NCBI GenBank assembly: GCA_040307645.1
Contig: JAWRJF010000053.1
Span: forward strand, 1-14,394
Origin: JAVXAG01 sp040307645
GTDB taxonomy: Bacteria; Bacillota; Clostridia; Peptostreptococcales; Anaerovoracaceae
Direction: 5' to 3'
DNA length: 14,394 nt
Shown piece after piece: positions 6,691 through 14,258 of this stretch; position 1 is the first letter of the stretch; every line of letters starts with the position of its first letter. Position numbers and translations under genes: made by a program. Under the pieces are notes generated by a model. It made no database searches and had not been told where the DNA came from. It saw only the letters and a list, made by a program, of their open reading frames with translations.

Positions 6691-8094
6691 ATGAATAAAG
6701 AAGTGACTATGGAAAAAATTACAGCCCTTGCTAAGAATAGAGGTTTTGTTTACCCAGGATCAGATATTTATGGTGGTCTTGCCAACACATGGGATTACGG
6801 CCCTCTTGGCGTTGAATTTAAAAACAACGTAAAAAAAGCTTGGTGGAGGAAATTTGTACAGGAATCAAAATATAACGTTGGTCTAGATGCTGCTATTCTA
6901 ATGAATCCGAAGACTTGGGTTGCATCAGGACACGTAGGAGGATTTGCTGATCCTCTAATTGACTGTAAGGGCTGTAAGGCAAGATTTAGAGCAGATAAAC
7001 TTATTGAAGACTATATGGCAAAAAACGGCTTAGAAGTTGTTACTGTCGACGGATGGTCTAATGAAAAATTGGAAAACTATATTTCAGAGCAGGGAATAAA
7101 ATGCCCTGAATGTGGAAAAAAAGATTTTACAGGTATAAGACAGTTCAACCTTATGTTTAAAACTTTCCAAGGAGTAACAGAGGACTCTAAATCAGAAATT
7201 TATTTAAGACCAGAGACTGCACAGGGTATTTTCGTTAACTTTAAAAATGTTCAGAGAACTTCAAGAAAGAAAATTCCTTTTGGTATTGCACAGATTGGTA
7301 AATCATTTAGAAACGAAATTACACCGGGAAACTTCACTTTTAGAACAAGAGAATTTGAACAGATGGAGTTAGAATTCTTCTGTAAACCTGGAACAGATTT
7401 GGAATGGTTTAAATATTGGAAACAATACTGTATTGACTTCTTAGATTCTTTGAATATGAATATGGAGAAAGTTAGAACTAGAGACCATGAGCAAGAAGAA
7501 TTGTCTCATTATAGTAATGCAACCACTGACCTAGAATATTTATTCCCATTTGGATGGGGAGAACTATGGGGAATTGCAGATAGAACAGATTTTGACTTGA
7601 AACAGCATAGTGAACATTCTGGTCAGGAAATGAACTTTGTAGATCCTGAAACCAATGAAAAATATATTCCTTATTGCATTGAACCGTCTTTAGGTGCAGA
7701 CAGAGTAGCTTTAGCGTTTTTAGTTGATGCATACCATGAAGAAGTTTTAACTGATGGAAATGGAAAAGAAGATACAAGAGTTGTTATGAAGTTCCACCCA
7801 GCACTGGCACCATTTAAAGCTGCGGTTCTTCCGTTGGCAAAAAAACTTGCTCCTGTAGCAGAACCTATTCACGAGGAGTTATCAAAATACTTTATGGTTG
7901 ATTATGATGCATCAGGATCAATTGGTAAGAGATACAGAAGAGAAGATGAGATTGGTACACCATTTAGTATTTGTGTTGACTTCGATACAGAAACAGATGG
8001 TTGTGTAACTATAAGAGATAGAGATACTATGGAGCAAGTAAGAATACCTGTAGAAAAAGTAAAAGATTATATTGAATCAAGACTGGTATTTTAA
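6691..8094 (+). CDS. glyQS: Glycyl-tRNA synthetase, single-chain dimeric type
   Basis: A class II synthetase that charges tRNA-Gly with glycine, 467 residues long. This is the alpha2 eukaryote/archaea-like type, not the alpha2-beta2 GlyQ/GlyS of Bacillus. The N-terminal RGFVYPGSDIYGGLANTWDYGP segment is diagnostic. A zinc-binding insert has C92xxC95 and C138xxC141. Motif 2 contains FRNEITPGNFTFRTREFE with R207, and motif 3 is SLGADRVALAFL with R338. The anticodon-binding domain covers about 360-467. The start ATG at 6691 aligns with family members that begin about 8 residues before MEKI; its RBS is weak (AGG at 6676-6678, 12 bases away), and ATG at 6709 is a possible alternative. Only 38 bases separate it from the DUF4342 gene, leaving no room for a T-box leader. 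Confidence 0.96.
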   Translation: MNKEVTMEKITALAKNRGFVYPGSDIYGGLANTWDYGPLGVEFKNNVKKAWWRKFVQESKYNVGLDAAILMNPKTWVASGHVGGFADPLIDCKGCKARFRADKLIEDYMAKNGLEVVTVDGWSNEKLENYISEQGIKCPECGKKDFTGIRQFNLMFKTFQGVTEDSKSEIYLRPETAQGIFVNFKNVQRTSRKKIPFGIAQIGKSFRNEITPGNFTFRTREFEQMELEFFCKPGTDLEWFKYWKQYCIDFLDSLNMNMEKVRTRDHEQEELSHYSNATTDLEYLFPFGWGELWGIADRTDFDLKQHSEHSGQEMNFVDPETNEKYIPYCIEPSLGADRVALAFLVDAYHEEVLTDGNGKEDTRVVMKFHPALAPFKAAVLPLAKKLAPVAEPIHEELSKYFMVDYDASGSIGKRYRREDEIGTPFSICVDFDTETDGCVTIRDRDTMEQVRIPVEKVKDYIESRLVF

Positions 8095-8123
8095 TTCAAT
8101 ATTGATCTAGGAGGACTAGACAT

Positions 8124-10754
8124 ATGAAAAAATTTGTTTATTCATTTAATGAAGGCTCTAAAGATATGAAAACGCTTTTGGGAGGAAAAGGAGCTAATCT
8201 GGCAGAGATGACCAGAATTGGCTTACCTGTTCCCTTCGGCTTCACTGTGACAACAGAAAGCTGCAACCGCTATTACGATGAGGGTATGAAAATAGGCGAA
8301 GATATTGTAGAAGAAATCTATGGTAAATTGGCTGATTTAGAAGAAGTATCTGGGAAAACCTTTGGAGATCCAAATAACCCGCTGCTAGTTTCGGTTAGAT
8401 CAGGGTCTGTATTTTCTATGCCTGGAATGATGGATACAATTTTAAATTTAGGACTCAATGATGAAACTGTAGAAGGATTGTCAAAGCTTACCGAAAATCA
8501 AAGGTTTGCTTATGATAGCTATAGAAGATTTATTCAGATGTTCGGGGATGTTGTATTAGAAATTGACAAGGTAAAGTTTGATGAAATTTTCGATGGTCAG
8601 AAAGAAAAATGCAATGCAGAATTCGATGTTGATTTGACTCCCGAGGATTTAAAAGAAATAATTATAAAATATAAGGCTCTGATAAAGAGTGAAACAGGAC
8701 AAGATTTCCCTCAGGATCCTAGAAGGCAGCTTATGGATGCCATAATGGCTGTTTTTAGATCTTGGAATAATGAGAGAGCTATTTTATATAGAAAACTAAA
8801 TGATATCCCAGACAACCTGGGAACAGCAGTAAATGTCCAAGCTATGGTTTTTGGAAATATGGGAGACACTTCTGGTACAGGTGTAGCATTTACAAGAAGC
8901 CCAATTAACGGCGATAATAAGATATTTGGGGAATTTCTTGTCAATGCCCAAGGTGAAGATGTAGTCGCAGGGATTAGAACGCCACAGCCAATAGACAAAA
9001 TGGCCAAGGCCTTTCCTGAAGTGTATAAAGAGTTTATCAGAATTGCAGACTTGTTAGAAAAGCATTACCATGATATGCAAGATATGGAGTTTACAATAGA
9101 AAAAAACAAACTATATATGCTTCAGACAAGGAATGGAAAGAGAACTGCGGCAGCTGCAGTTAAAATTGCTGTAGATATGGAAGAGGAAGGGTTAATCGAT
9201 AAAAAAACTGCCGTAAGCAGAATAGAACCTTCCCAAATAGATCAACTTCTTCACCCTAAATTTGATGAAGAAGAAATAAAAGCTGCAAAGGTAATAGCAC
9301 AGGGATTACCGGCATCGCCTGGTGCAGCTACAGGTAGAGTATACTTTACTGCACAAGAGGCGGTTAGGGCCTCAGAAAATGGTGAAAAGGTTGTTCTTGT
9401 AAGGCTTGAAACTTCACCAGAAGACTTAGCTGGAATGGTAGTAGCTGAAGGAATTCTTACGGCTAGAGGTGGTATGACTTCTCATGCAGCTGTTGTTGCA
9501 CGTGGTATGGGGAAATGCTGTGTGGCAGGATGTTCTTCTGTCTCAATAGACGAGAGAAAAAAGATGCTTTCTATTGGTGAAATTAAATTCAAAGAAGGCG
9601 ATTATATTTCTATAAATGGAACAGATGGTTCCGTATATGAAGGGCAGTTAAAAACTGTGAATATTCAAGTATCTGGTGCGTTTGGGACTATTTTATCGTG
9701 GGCGGATGAAATAAGAACTTTAAAAATTAGAACTAACGCAGATAATCCAAGAGATGCAAAGCAGGCAGCTGAATTTGGTGCAGAGGGAATTGGACTTTGT
9801 AGAACTGAGCATATGTTTTTTGAAGAAGAAAGAATTCCGGCTATTCGTAGGATGATAATGGCAAGTACCAAGGAAGAGCGTAAAAATGCCTTAGAGCTCT
9901 TATTGCCTTATCAGAAGTCTGATTTTAAGGGCATATACGAGGCTATGGGAGATATGCCGGTGACTATAAGATTGCTAGACCCTCCTTTACATGAGTTTTT
10001 ACCGCATACAGACGAAGAAATTAAACAGTTATCTACCCAAATTAATATTCCTTATGAAAAGCTTGTTAAGAAAACTGAAGAACTTAAGGAATTAAATCCT
10101 ATGCTTGGTCATAGAGGTTGTAGATTAGCAGTAACTTACCCTGAAATTGCGGCGATGCAAGTAGAAGCTATTATTTCTGCGGCTATAGAAGTTAAGGAAG
10201 AAAAAAATATTGATATTATTCCTGAGATAATGATACCTTTAATAAGTAGCGATTTGGAGCTGGCTTATGTAAAAAAAATAGTAGAAGAAACAGCGGATGC
10301 TTGCATAAAAAGTCATCAGTGTAATCTTGATTATATGATAGGAACTATGATTGAGATACCTAGAGCAGCCTTAACTGCTGATAAAATAGCAAAGGATGCT
10401 GAGTTCTTTTCGTTCGGAACTAATGATCTCACACAGATGACATATGGATTTTCAAGAGATGATACAGGTGAAATAATTAAAGAGTATAGGAATAAGGGAA
10501 TATTGACAAATGATCCATTCCAAACTCTTGATTTTGAGGGCGTGGGTAAATTGGTTGAAATCGCAGTAAAGCTTGGAAAACAAACAAGGCCTAATATAAA
10601 GCTAGGCATCTGCGGAGAACATGGTGGCGATCCTAAGACCATAGAATTCTGTCATAAGGTTGGACTCAATTATGTTTCATGCTCGCCTTTTAGAGTTCCT
10701 ATTGCAAGATTAGCCGCTGCGCAGGCAGTAGTTAATGAAGATATTGATAAATAA
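8124..10754 (+). CDS. ppdK: Pyruvate, phosphate dikinase
   Basis: Interconverts ATP, phosphate and pyruvate with AMP, pyrophosphate and PEP. In anaerobes it often runs in the glycolytic direction, or supplies PEP for biosynthesis. The 876 residues match the usual 874-880. The N-terminal ATP-grasp nucleotide domain covers about 1-340. The phosphohistidine domain has GGMTSHAAV with catalytic H454 and the regulatory-type T452. The C-terminal TIM barrel (about 515-874) has GTNDLTQMTYGFSRDD and catalytic C830 in GICGEHGGDP. ATG follows AGGAGG (8109-8114) by 9 bases, a strong RBS. It begins 29 bases after glyQS with no terminator between, so it may be read from the upstream operon. A strong terminator follows. 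No DUF299 PPDK regulatory protein gene is present in the window. Confidence 0.97.
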   Translation: MKKFVYSFNEGSKDMKTLLGGKGANLAEMTRIGLPVPFGFTVTTESCNRYYDEGMKIGEDIVEEIYGKLADLEEVSGKTFGDPNNPLLVSVRSGSVFSMPGMMDTILNLGLNDETVEGLSKLTENQRFAYDSYRRFIQMFGDVVLEIDKVKFDEIFDGQKEKCNAEFDVDLTPEDLKEIIIKYKALIKSETGQDFPQDPRRQLMDAIMAVFRSWNNERAILYRKLNDIPDNLGTAVNVQAMVFGNMGDTSGTGVAFTRSPINGDNKIFGEFLVNAQGEDVVAGIRTPQPIDKMAKAFPEVYKEFIRIADLLEKHYHDMQDMEFTIEKNKLYMLQTRNGKRTAAAAVKIAVDMEEEGLIDKKTAVSRIEPSQIDQLLHPKFDEEEIKAAKVIAQGLPASPGAATGRVYFTAQEAVRASENGEKVVLVRLETSPEDLAGMVVAEGILTARGGMTSHAAVVARGMGKCCVAGCSSVSIDERKKMLSIGEIKFKEGDYISINGTDGSVYEGQLKTVNIQVSGAFGTILSWADEIRTLKIRTNADNPRDAKQAAEFGAEGIGLCRTEHMFFEEERIPAIRRMIMASTKEERKNALELLLPYQKSDFKGIYEAMGDMPVTIRLLDPPLHEFLPHTDEEIKQLSTQINIPYEKLVKKTEELKELNPMLGHRGCRLAVTYPEIAAMQVEAIISAAIEVKEEKNIDIIPEIMIPLISSDLELAYVKKIVEETADACIKSHQCNLDYMIGTMIEIPRAALTADKIAKDAEFFSFGTNDLTQMTYGFSRDDTGEIIKEYRNKGILTNDPFQTLDFEGVGKLVEIAVKLGKQTRPNIKLGICGEHGGDPKTIEFCHKVGLNYVSCSPFRVPIARLAAAQAVVNEDIDK

Positions 10755-10785
10755 AAAAATATGTATTAGAATTTTTTAGACAGTT

Positions 10786-10840
10786 GGCTGTCTCGCTATG
10801 GATAAATCATATCCTAGCGGGACAGTCTTTTTGCTTTTTT
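10786..10840 (+). terminator. Rho-independent terminator after ppdK
   Basis: A long hairpin forms between 10786-10804 and 10810-10827: about 17 base pairs with G-U pairs and one bulged T, and a five-base loop. TTTTT and, two bases later, TTTTTT follow. This ends the long upstream operon. A smaller hairpin, AGACAG (10778-10783) with CTGTCT (10788-10793), would compete for the 5' arm. Confidence 0.88.
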
Positions 10841-11103
10841 GATATTTAAAAATAGTAAATTTTATAGTATTTTCGGTTTTTTCTAAAGAAGTTTCGCAAT
10901 GTATGATTATACATACTTTATGAATATGGGTAAGGTCAATATATTTTATAAACTGCCATAATAATATTACAAATATACCTATAAATTGGTATATAAATTG
11001 GATAACTAATGATATAAAATTATAAATGTGTAACAAATCAGAAAATTCAATATAGAATGGATATTGTTAAAATTTATCATTGACGTAAATGGGAGGAATT
11101 AAA
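10841..11103 (+). promoter_or_regulatory. AT-rich control region of the methyltransferase gene
   Basis: This is the part after the terminator of a 349-base gap with no credible gene. A weak inverted repeat, GTATG/CATAC, lies at 10901-10916. A perfect tandem direct repeat, TATAAATTGG at 10980-10989 and 10992-11001, has a 12-base period. A possible promoter is TTGGAT (10998-11003), 17 bases, TATAAA (11021-11026), so the second repeat copy overlaps the putative -35. The -35 is poor (three of six), which would suit activator dependence. The RBS GGGAGG (11091-11096) precedes the ATG at 11104 by 7 bases. No riboswitch family was recognised. Confidence 0.35.
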
Positions 11104-12603
11104 ATGGAGAAATTTGCTTATGAGAACTTGCCTCAATTTAGGATATTGACAGAGTCTCAAATTGAAGAAGTACACGAAAATGCAATAAAGGTTTTAGAAA
11201 ATTTAGGAATTGTATTTGCATATGACGAGGCTCTAGAATTATTAGAAAATGCAGGTTGTCAAGTAGACAAAGAAACTCAAAAAGTGAAATTTCCAAGGAA
11301 ACTAGTGGAAAAATGTATAGAGTCTGCACCGGGGACCTTTGATCTTTATGATAGAAATGGAGAGTTCTATTGTACATTTGGAGATGGGAAAACCAGATTT
11401 AATCCTGGTAGTAGTGCTGGAAACCTACTTGCTGGAGATGGAGAAACCGTTAGATTGTCTAATGTTGCAGATTTAAAGCTGTTAACTAAAGTAGCACAAG
11501 ATTTACCGCAACTTGATTTTGTATCATCATCAATAGTATGTGAGGAAGCACCGGGTCAACTTGGGTCCCAGTATTTATATTATACCGAAATGCAGAACTC
11601 TATCAAACCTATTATTGGAGGTTCAACAGATGCAGAAGGCGTGCCTCGCACATTTGAACTACTTAAGGCAGTATTAGGGTCTGAAGAAAATGTTAGAACA
11701 AAACCATATACGATTTTTGATATTTGTGTAACATCACCGTTAAAATGGTCTTTAATCGGCGCAAGAAATATAATTGACTGTGTAAGACGGGATATACCAA
11801 TAGAACTAATCTCAGCGCAAATAGCAGGAGCTACTGGTCCAATTACATTGGCAGGAGCCATTTTAGAGCATACAGTTGAGATACTGGCTGGTTTAGTTCT
11901 TGCTCAAGTAGTTAAACCTGGTCACCCAGTTGTATATGGAGGGGCACCTTGTATTTTTAATATGAAGACAATGTATACACCAATGGAAGCTATGGAATCC
12001 ACTATGATTACAGCGGGGTATGCATTAATGGGAAAATACTATGGACTCCCTGTACATACATACGCAGCTATGTCAGATGCAAAAATAATTGATTATCAAG
12101 CAGGCAGTGAAACGGCTCGAAGTGGAGTAATGGCAATGTTAGCCGGTCTTGATAATGTTTCAGGAGCAGGCGGGTTAAACGTAATTGCAGAAATGAGTAT
12201 TGAAAAAATGGTTATGGATGCAGATTTCATTGGTACGCTTAAACACCTACAAAAAGGTATTAGATTCAACGAGGAAACCTTAGCTACAGATTTGTTAATG
12301 AAAGTTGGATCTGGCGGGAGTTTCATGTCAGAAAAACACACTTTGAAAAACTATAAAAAAGAACAGTATTATGGCAATATTGTTATGAACTACCAAGAAA
12401 GAGCAGCTTGGAAAAAGGAAGGCGGCAAAACCATATTTGAAAAAGCAAAAGATTATATTGAGGAAGTTAAGACTAAGCCAGTACTTGGGTTAAATCAAGT
12501 ACAATCACAGGCTCTTGATAAAGCTTTTATAGAGGTTTGCTTGGATTCTGGGTTAACCCTTGAGAAAGCAGAGGAATTAATGAAAATTTATAATGAGGCA
12601 TAA
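11104..12603 (+). CDS. MttB-family (trimethylamine methyltransferase-like) protein, non-pyrrolysine
   Basis: A cytoplasmic TIM-barrel protein of 499 residues, the usual length for the family (COG5598). Members move a methyl group from a methylated amine to the cobalt of a partner corrinoid protein. Recognisable signatures are HENAIKVLENLGI near the N-terminus, PGHPVVYGG ending near 280, YYGLPVHTYAAMSDAKIIDYQAGSE in the centre, and EKHTLKNYKKEQYY towards the C-terminus. The frame is fully open with no in-frame UAG, so this is not the pyrrolysine trimethylamine enzyme. Non-Pyl relatives act on glycine betaine (MtgB), proline betaine (MtpB) or carnitine (MtcB); which substrate applies here cannot be told. 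ATG at 11104 is preferred to in-frame ATG 11089 because GGGAGG (11091-11096) lies 7 bases before it. An NhaC-family transporter follows. No corrinoid protein or methylcorrinoid:folate methyltransferase is in the window. Confidence 0.88.
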   Translation: MEKFAYENLPQFRILTESQIEEVHENAIKVLENLGIVFAYDEALELLENAGCQVDKETQKVKFPRKLVEKCIESAPGTFDLYDRNGEFYCTFGDGKTRFNPGSSAGNLLAGDGETVRLSNVADLKLLTKVAQDLPQLDFVSSSIVCEEAPGQLGSQYLYYTEMQNSIKPIIGGSTDAEGVPRTFELLKAVLGSEENVRTKPYTIFDICVTSPLKWSLIGARNIIDCVRRDIPIELISAQIAGATGPITLAGAILEHTVEILAGLVLAQVVKPGHPVVYGGAPCIFNMKTMYTPMEAMESTMITAGYALMGKYYGLPVHTYAAMSDAKIIDYQAGSETARSGVMAMLAGLDNVSGAGGLNVIAEMSIEKMVMDADFIGTLKHLQKGIRFNEETLATDLLMKVGSGGSFMSEKHTLKNYKKEQYYGNIVMNYQERAAWKKEGGKTIFEKAKDYIEEVKTKPVLGLNQVQSQALDKAFIEVCLDSGLTLEKAEELMKIYNEA

Positions 12604-12622
12604 TTTTTTATAATGGTTATGG

Positions 12623-12661
12623 TTTCCTAAAGTCTGGCAGGGCAGATTTTATAAAAGGAAA
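12623..12661 (+). other. Possible structured leader between the methyltransferase and nhaC
   Basis: TTTCCT (12623-12628) can pair with AGGAAA (12656-12661), enclosing a small TCTG/CAGA stem (12633-12636 with 12643-12646). The palindrome TTTTATAAAA at 12647-12656 recurs as part of a 12-base version at 12681-12692. There is no T tract after the stem, so it is not a terminator. I recognise no riboswitch class. It may be a processing or stability element, or chance in AT-rich DNA. Confidence 0.25.
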
Positions 12662-12706
12662 ACAAAATATGCAATATTTATTTTTATAAAAATGAAAGGA
12701 GAATGT

Positions 12707-12745
12707 ATGGTGAAAAGCCCTGAAATTTCATTGTACAAGGAATAA
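12707..12745 (+). CDS. Possible 12-residue leader peptide before nhaC
   Basis: A tiny reading frame, MVKSPEISLYKE, ends at TAA (12743-12745), two bases before the nhaC ATG. Its start is preceded by AAAGGAG (12695-12701) at 5 bases, the best ribosome site in the gap and stronger than that of nhaC (AAGGAA, 12737-12742), which lies inside the last codons of this frame. The arrangement fits translational coupling: ribosomes finishing the peptide would restart at nhaC. It is out of frame with nhaC (offset 41), so it is not an N-terminal extension as sequenced. A chance frame, or an ancestral start broken by a frameshift, are the alternatives. Confidence 0.4.
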   Translation: MVKSPEISLYKE

Positions 12746-12747
12746 TA

Positions 12748-14205
12748 ATGGGTAGAAAAGTTCCTATGTGGCAGGTATTGATTTGTGTTGTATTTACATT
12801 AACAGCAATCTGCTATTCAATTTTTTTCAGTTATGGTGAAGCACATATGCCAATGATATTAGCCGCTGCATTAGTAAGTATTGTAGGTGCGCTTAATGGT
12901 TGGAAATGGACAGTGATGGAGAAGGGCATGATTCAAGGAATTAGCCGTTCAATGCAGGCTTGTCTTATTTTGCTTACTGTAGGTATGCTTGTATCTACAT
13001 GGAAAGCAGCAGGTATCATTCCATCGATGATTTATTATGGTCTAGATATCCTTAATCCTTCTATCTTCTTGGTTACAGCTTGTTTACTTTGTTCAATAGT
13101 TTCACTTTGTATTGGTTCATCTTATACAGTAGCAGGAACAATTGGCGTTGCACTTATTGGTATTTCAATTGGTTTAGGTGTAAGTCCAGCTATGACAGCC
13201 GGTGCAGTTGTTTCCGGTTCATACTTTGGGGATAAGATGTCACCATTATCTGACACAACAAACCTTGCCCCTGCAGTAGCAGGATCAAATGTGTTTGAAC
13301 ATATTAGACATATGGTTTATACCGTAACACCTTCATATATCATAGCAATTGTAGCCTTCTTTATTTTAGGAAGAGGGTTTGGTGGCAAATCTGTCTCTAT
13401 GGAGTTGGCAGATACACTGCAAGCAGAAATTCAAAATGAATTTATTGTAAGTCCATTCTTACTTATACCGGTATTGTTCCTGCTAGCTGCAGTAATTCTT
13501 AAAATACCAGCACTGCCAGCAATGTTCGTAGGAGTGGTAATGGGTCTTCTATGTATGGGTTTTGTACAAAACATTCCATTTAAAGACTTTTTCAATATAA
13601 TGCATTATGGATATGAATCCATTAGTACAGTACAATTGACAGATGACTATACTGTAGCTGATGTAGTTGGAGGCGGTGGATTTGATGCAATGCTTTGGAC
13701 AGTATCTATTGTATTATGTTCAATGTCCTTCAGTGGAGTTTTAGAGGCAACTGGAATGTTAGGGCAGTTAGCTGAAGGCATTCTTAAAGTAGCTAAGACA
13801 AATGGACTATTAGTTATGACTACTGTATTATCATGTATTTTTATAAACTTAATTACAGCTGACCAGTATTTAGCTATTATTCTTCCAGGAAGAATGTATA
13901 AGACAGCATTTGAAGACAGAAAACTAAAGAATAAAAACTTATCAAGATGTCTTGAGGACTCAGCAACATTGACTTCGCCTCTTATTCCTTGGAATGTGTG
14001 TGGTGCAACAATGACCGGATTCTTAGGAGTGCCGACAATTCAATATGCACCTTATGCAGTTCTAAACTATGTTAATCCCATTGTTTCTATAATATACGGA
14101 TTCGTTGGATTTACCATAGAGAAGATGAGCGATGAAGAATATGAAAAAGTATTAGAAATAAGAAGACAGGAAGAAGAAGCAACACTTAGAGATTTAGAGG
14201 CTTAA
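12748..14205 (+). CDS. nhaC: NhaC-family transporter (Na+/H+ antiporter superfamily)
   Basis: A polytopic membrane protein of 485 residues with roughly 11-12 hydrophobic segments. The NhaC hallmark GDKMSPLSDTTNLAPA lies at 161-176. A second conserved segment, DSATLTSPLIPWNVCG (P414, W415, N416), is in the C-terminal half. The hydrophilic C-terminal tail is rich in Glu and Arg. NhaC proteins exchange Na+ for H+; relatives such as malate/lactate antiporters carry organic ions, so the substrate is open. ATG at 12748 follows AAGGAA by 5 bases. It lies 144 bases after the MttB-family gene on the same strand with no terminator between them, suggesting one operon. It could import the methylated substrate, export a product, or balance sodium. 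The family assignment is strong, the substrate unassigned. Confidence 0.88.
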   Translation: MGRKVPMWQVLICVVFTLTAICYSIFFSYGEAHMPMILAAALVSIVGALNGWKWTVMEKGMIQGISRSMQACLILLTVGMLVSTWKAAGIIPSMIYYGLDILNPSIFLVTACLLCSIVSLCIGSSYTVAGTIGVALIGISIGLGVSPAMTAGAVVSGSYFGDKMSPLSDTTNLAPAVAGSNVFEHIRHMVYTVTPSYIIAIVAFFILGRGFGGKSVSMELADTLQAEIQNEFIVSPFLLIPVLFLLAAVILKIPALPAMFVGVVMGLLCMGFVQNIPFKDFFNIMHYGYESISTVQLTDDYTVADVVGGGGFDAMLWTVSIVLCSMSFSGVLEATGMLGQLAEGILKVAKTNGLLVMTTVLSCIFINLITADQYLAIILPGRMYKTAFEDRKLKNKNLSRCLEDSATLTSPLIPWNVCGATMTGFLGVPTIQYAPYAVLNYVNPIVSIIYGFVGFTIEKMSDEEYEKVLEIRRQEEEATLRDLEA

Positions 14206-14258
14206 TACTGATTGTATACTATTTATTTTATATTCTTTACAAACCTAGAAATAATTTT

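Noticed and set aside
7478..7777. Minus-strand frame of 99 codons inside glyQS
   Set aside because: It lies wholly within the conserved synthetase core, including motif 3, and resembles no protein family.
10776..11036. Minus-strand frame of 86 codons in the gap after ppdK
   Set aside because: It begins with TTG, has low-complexity AT-driven composition, runs through the ppdK terminator, and has no recognisable domain.
11104..12603. Pyrrolysine-containing trimethylamine methyltransferase
   Set aside because: The frame has no in-frame UAG and is full length with sense codons only.
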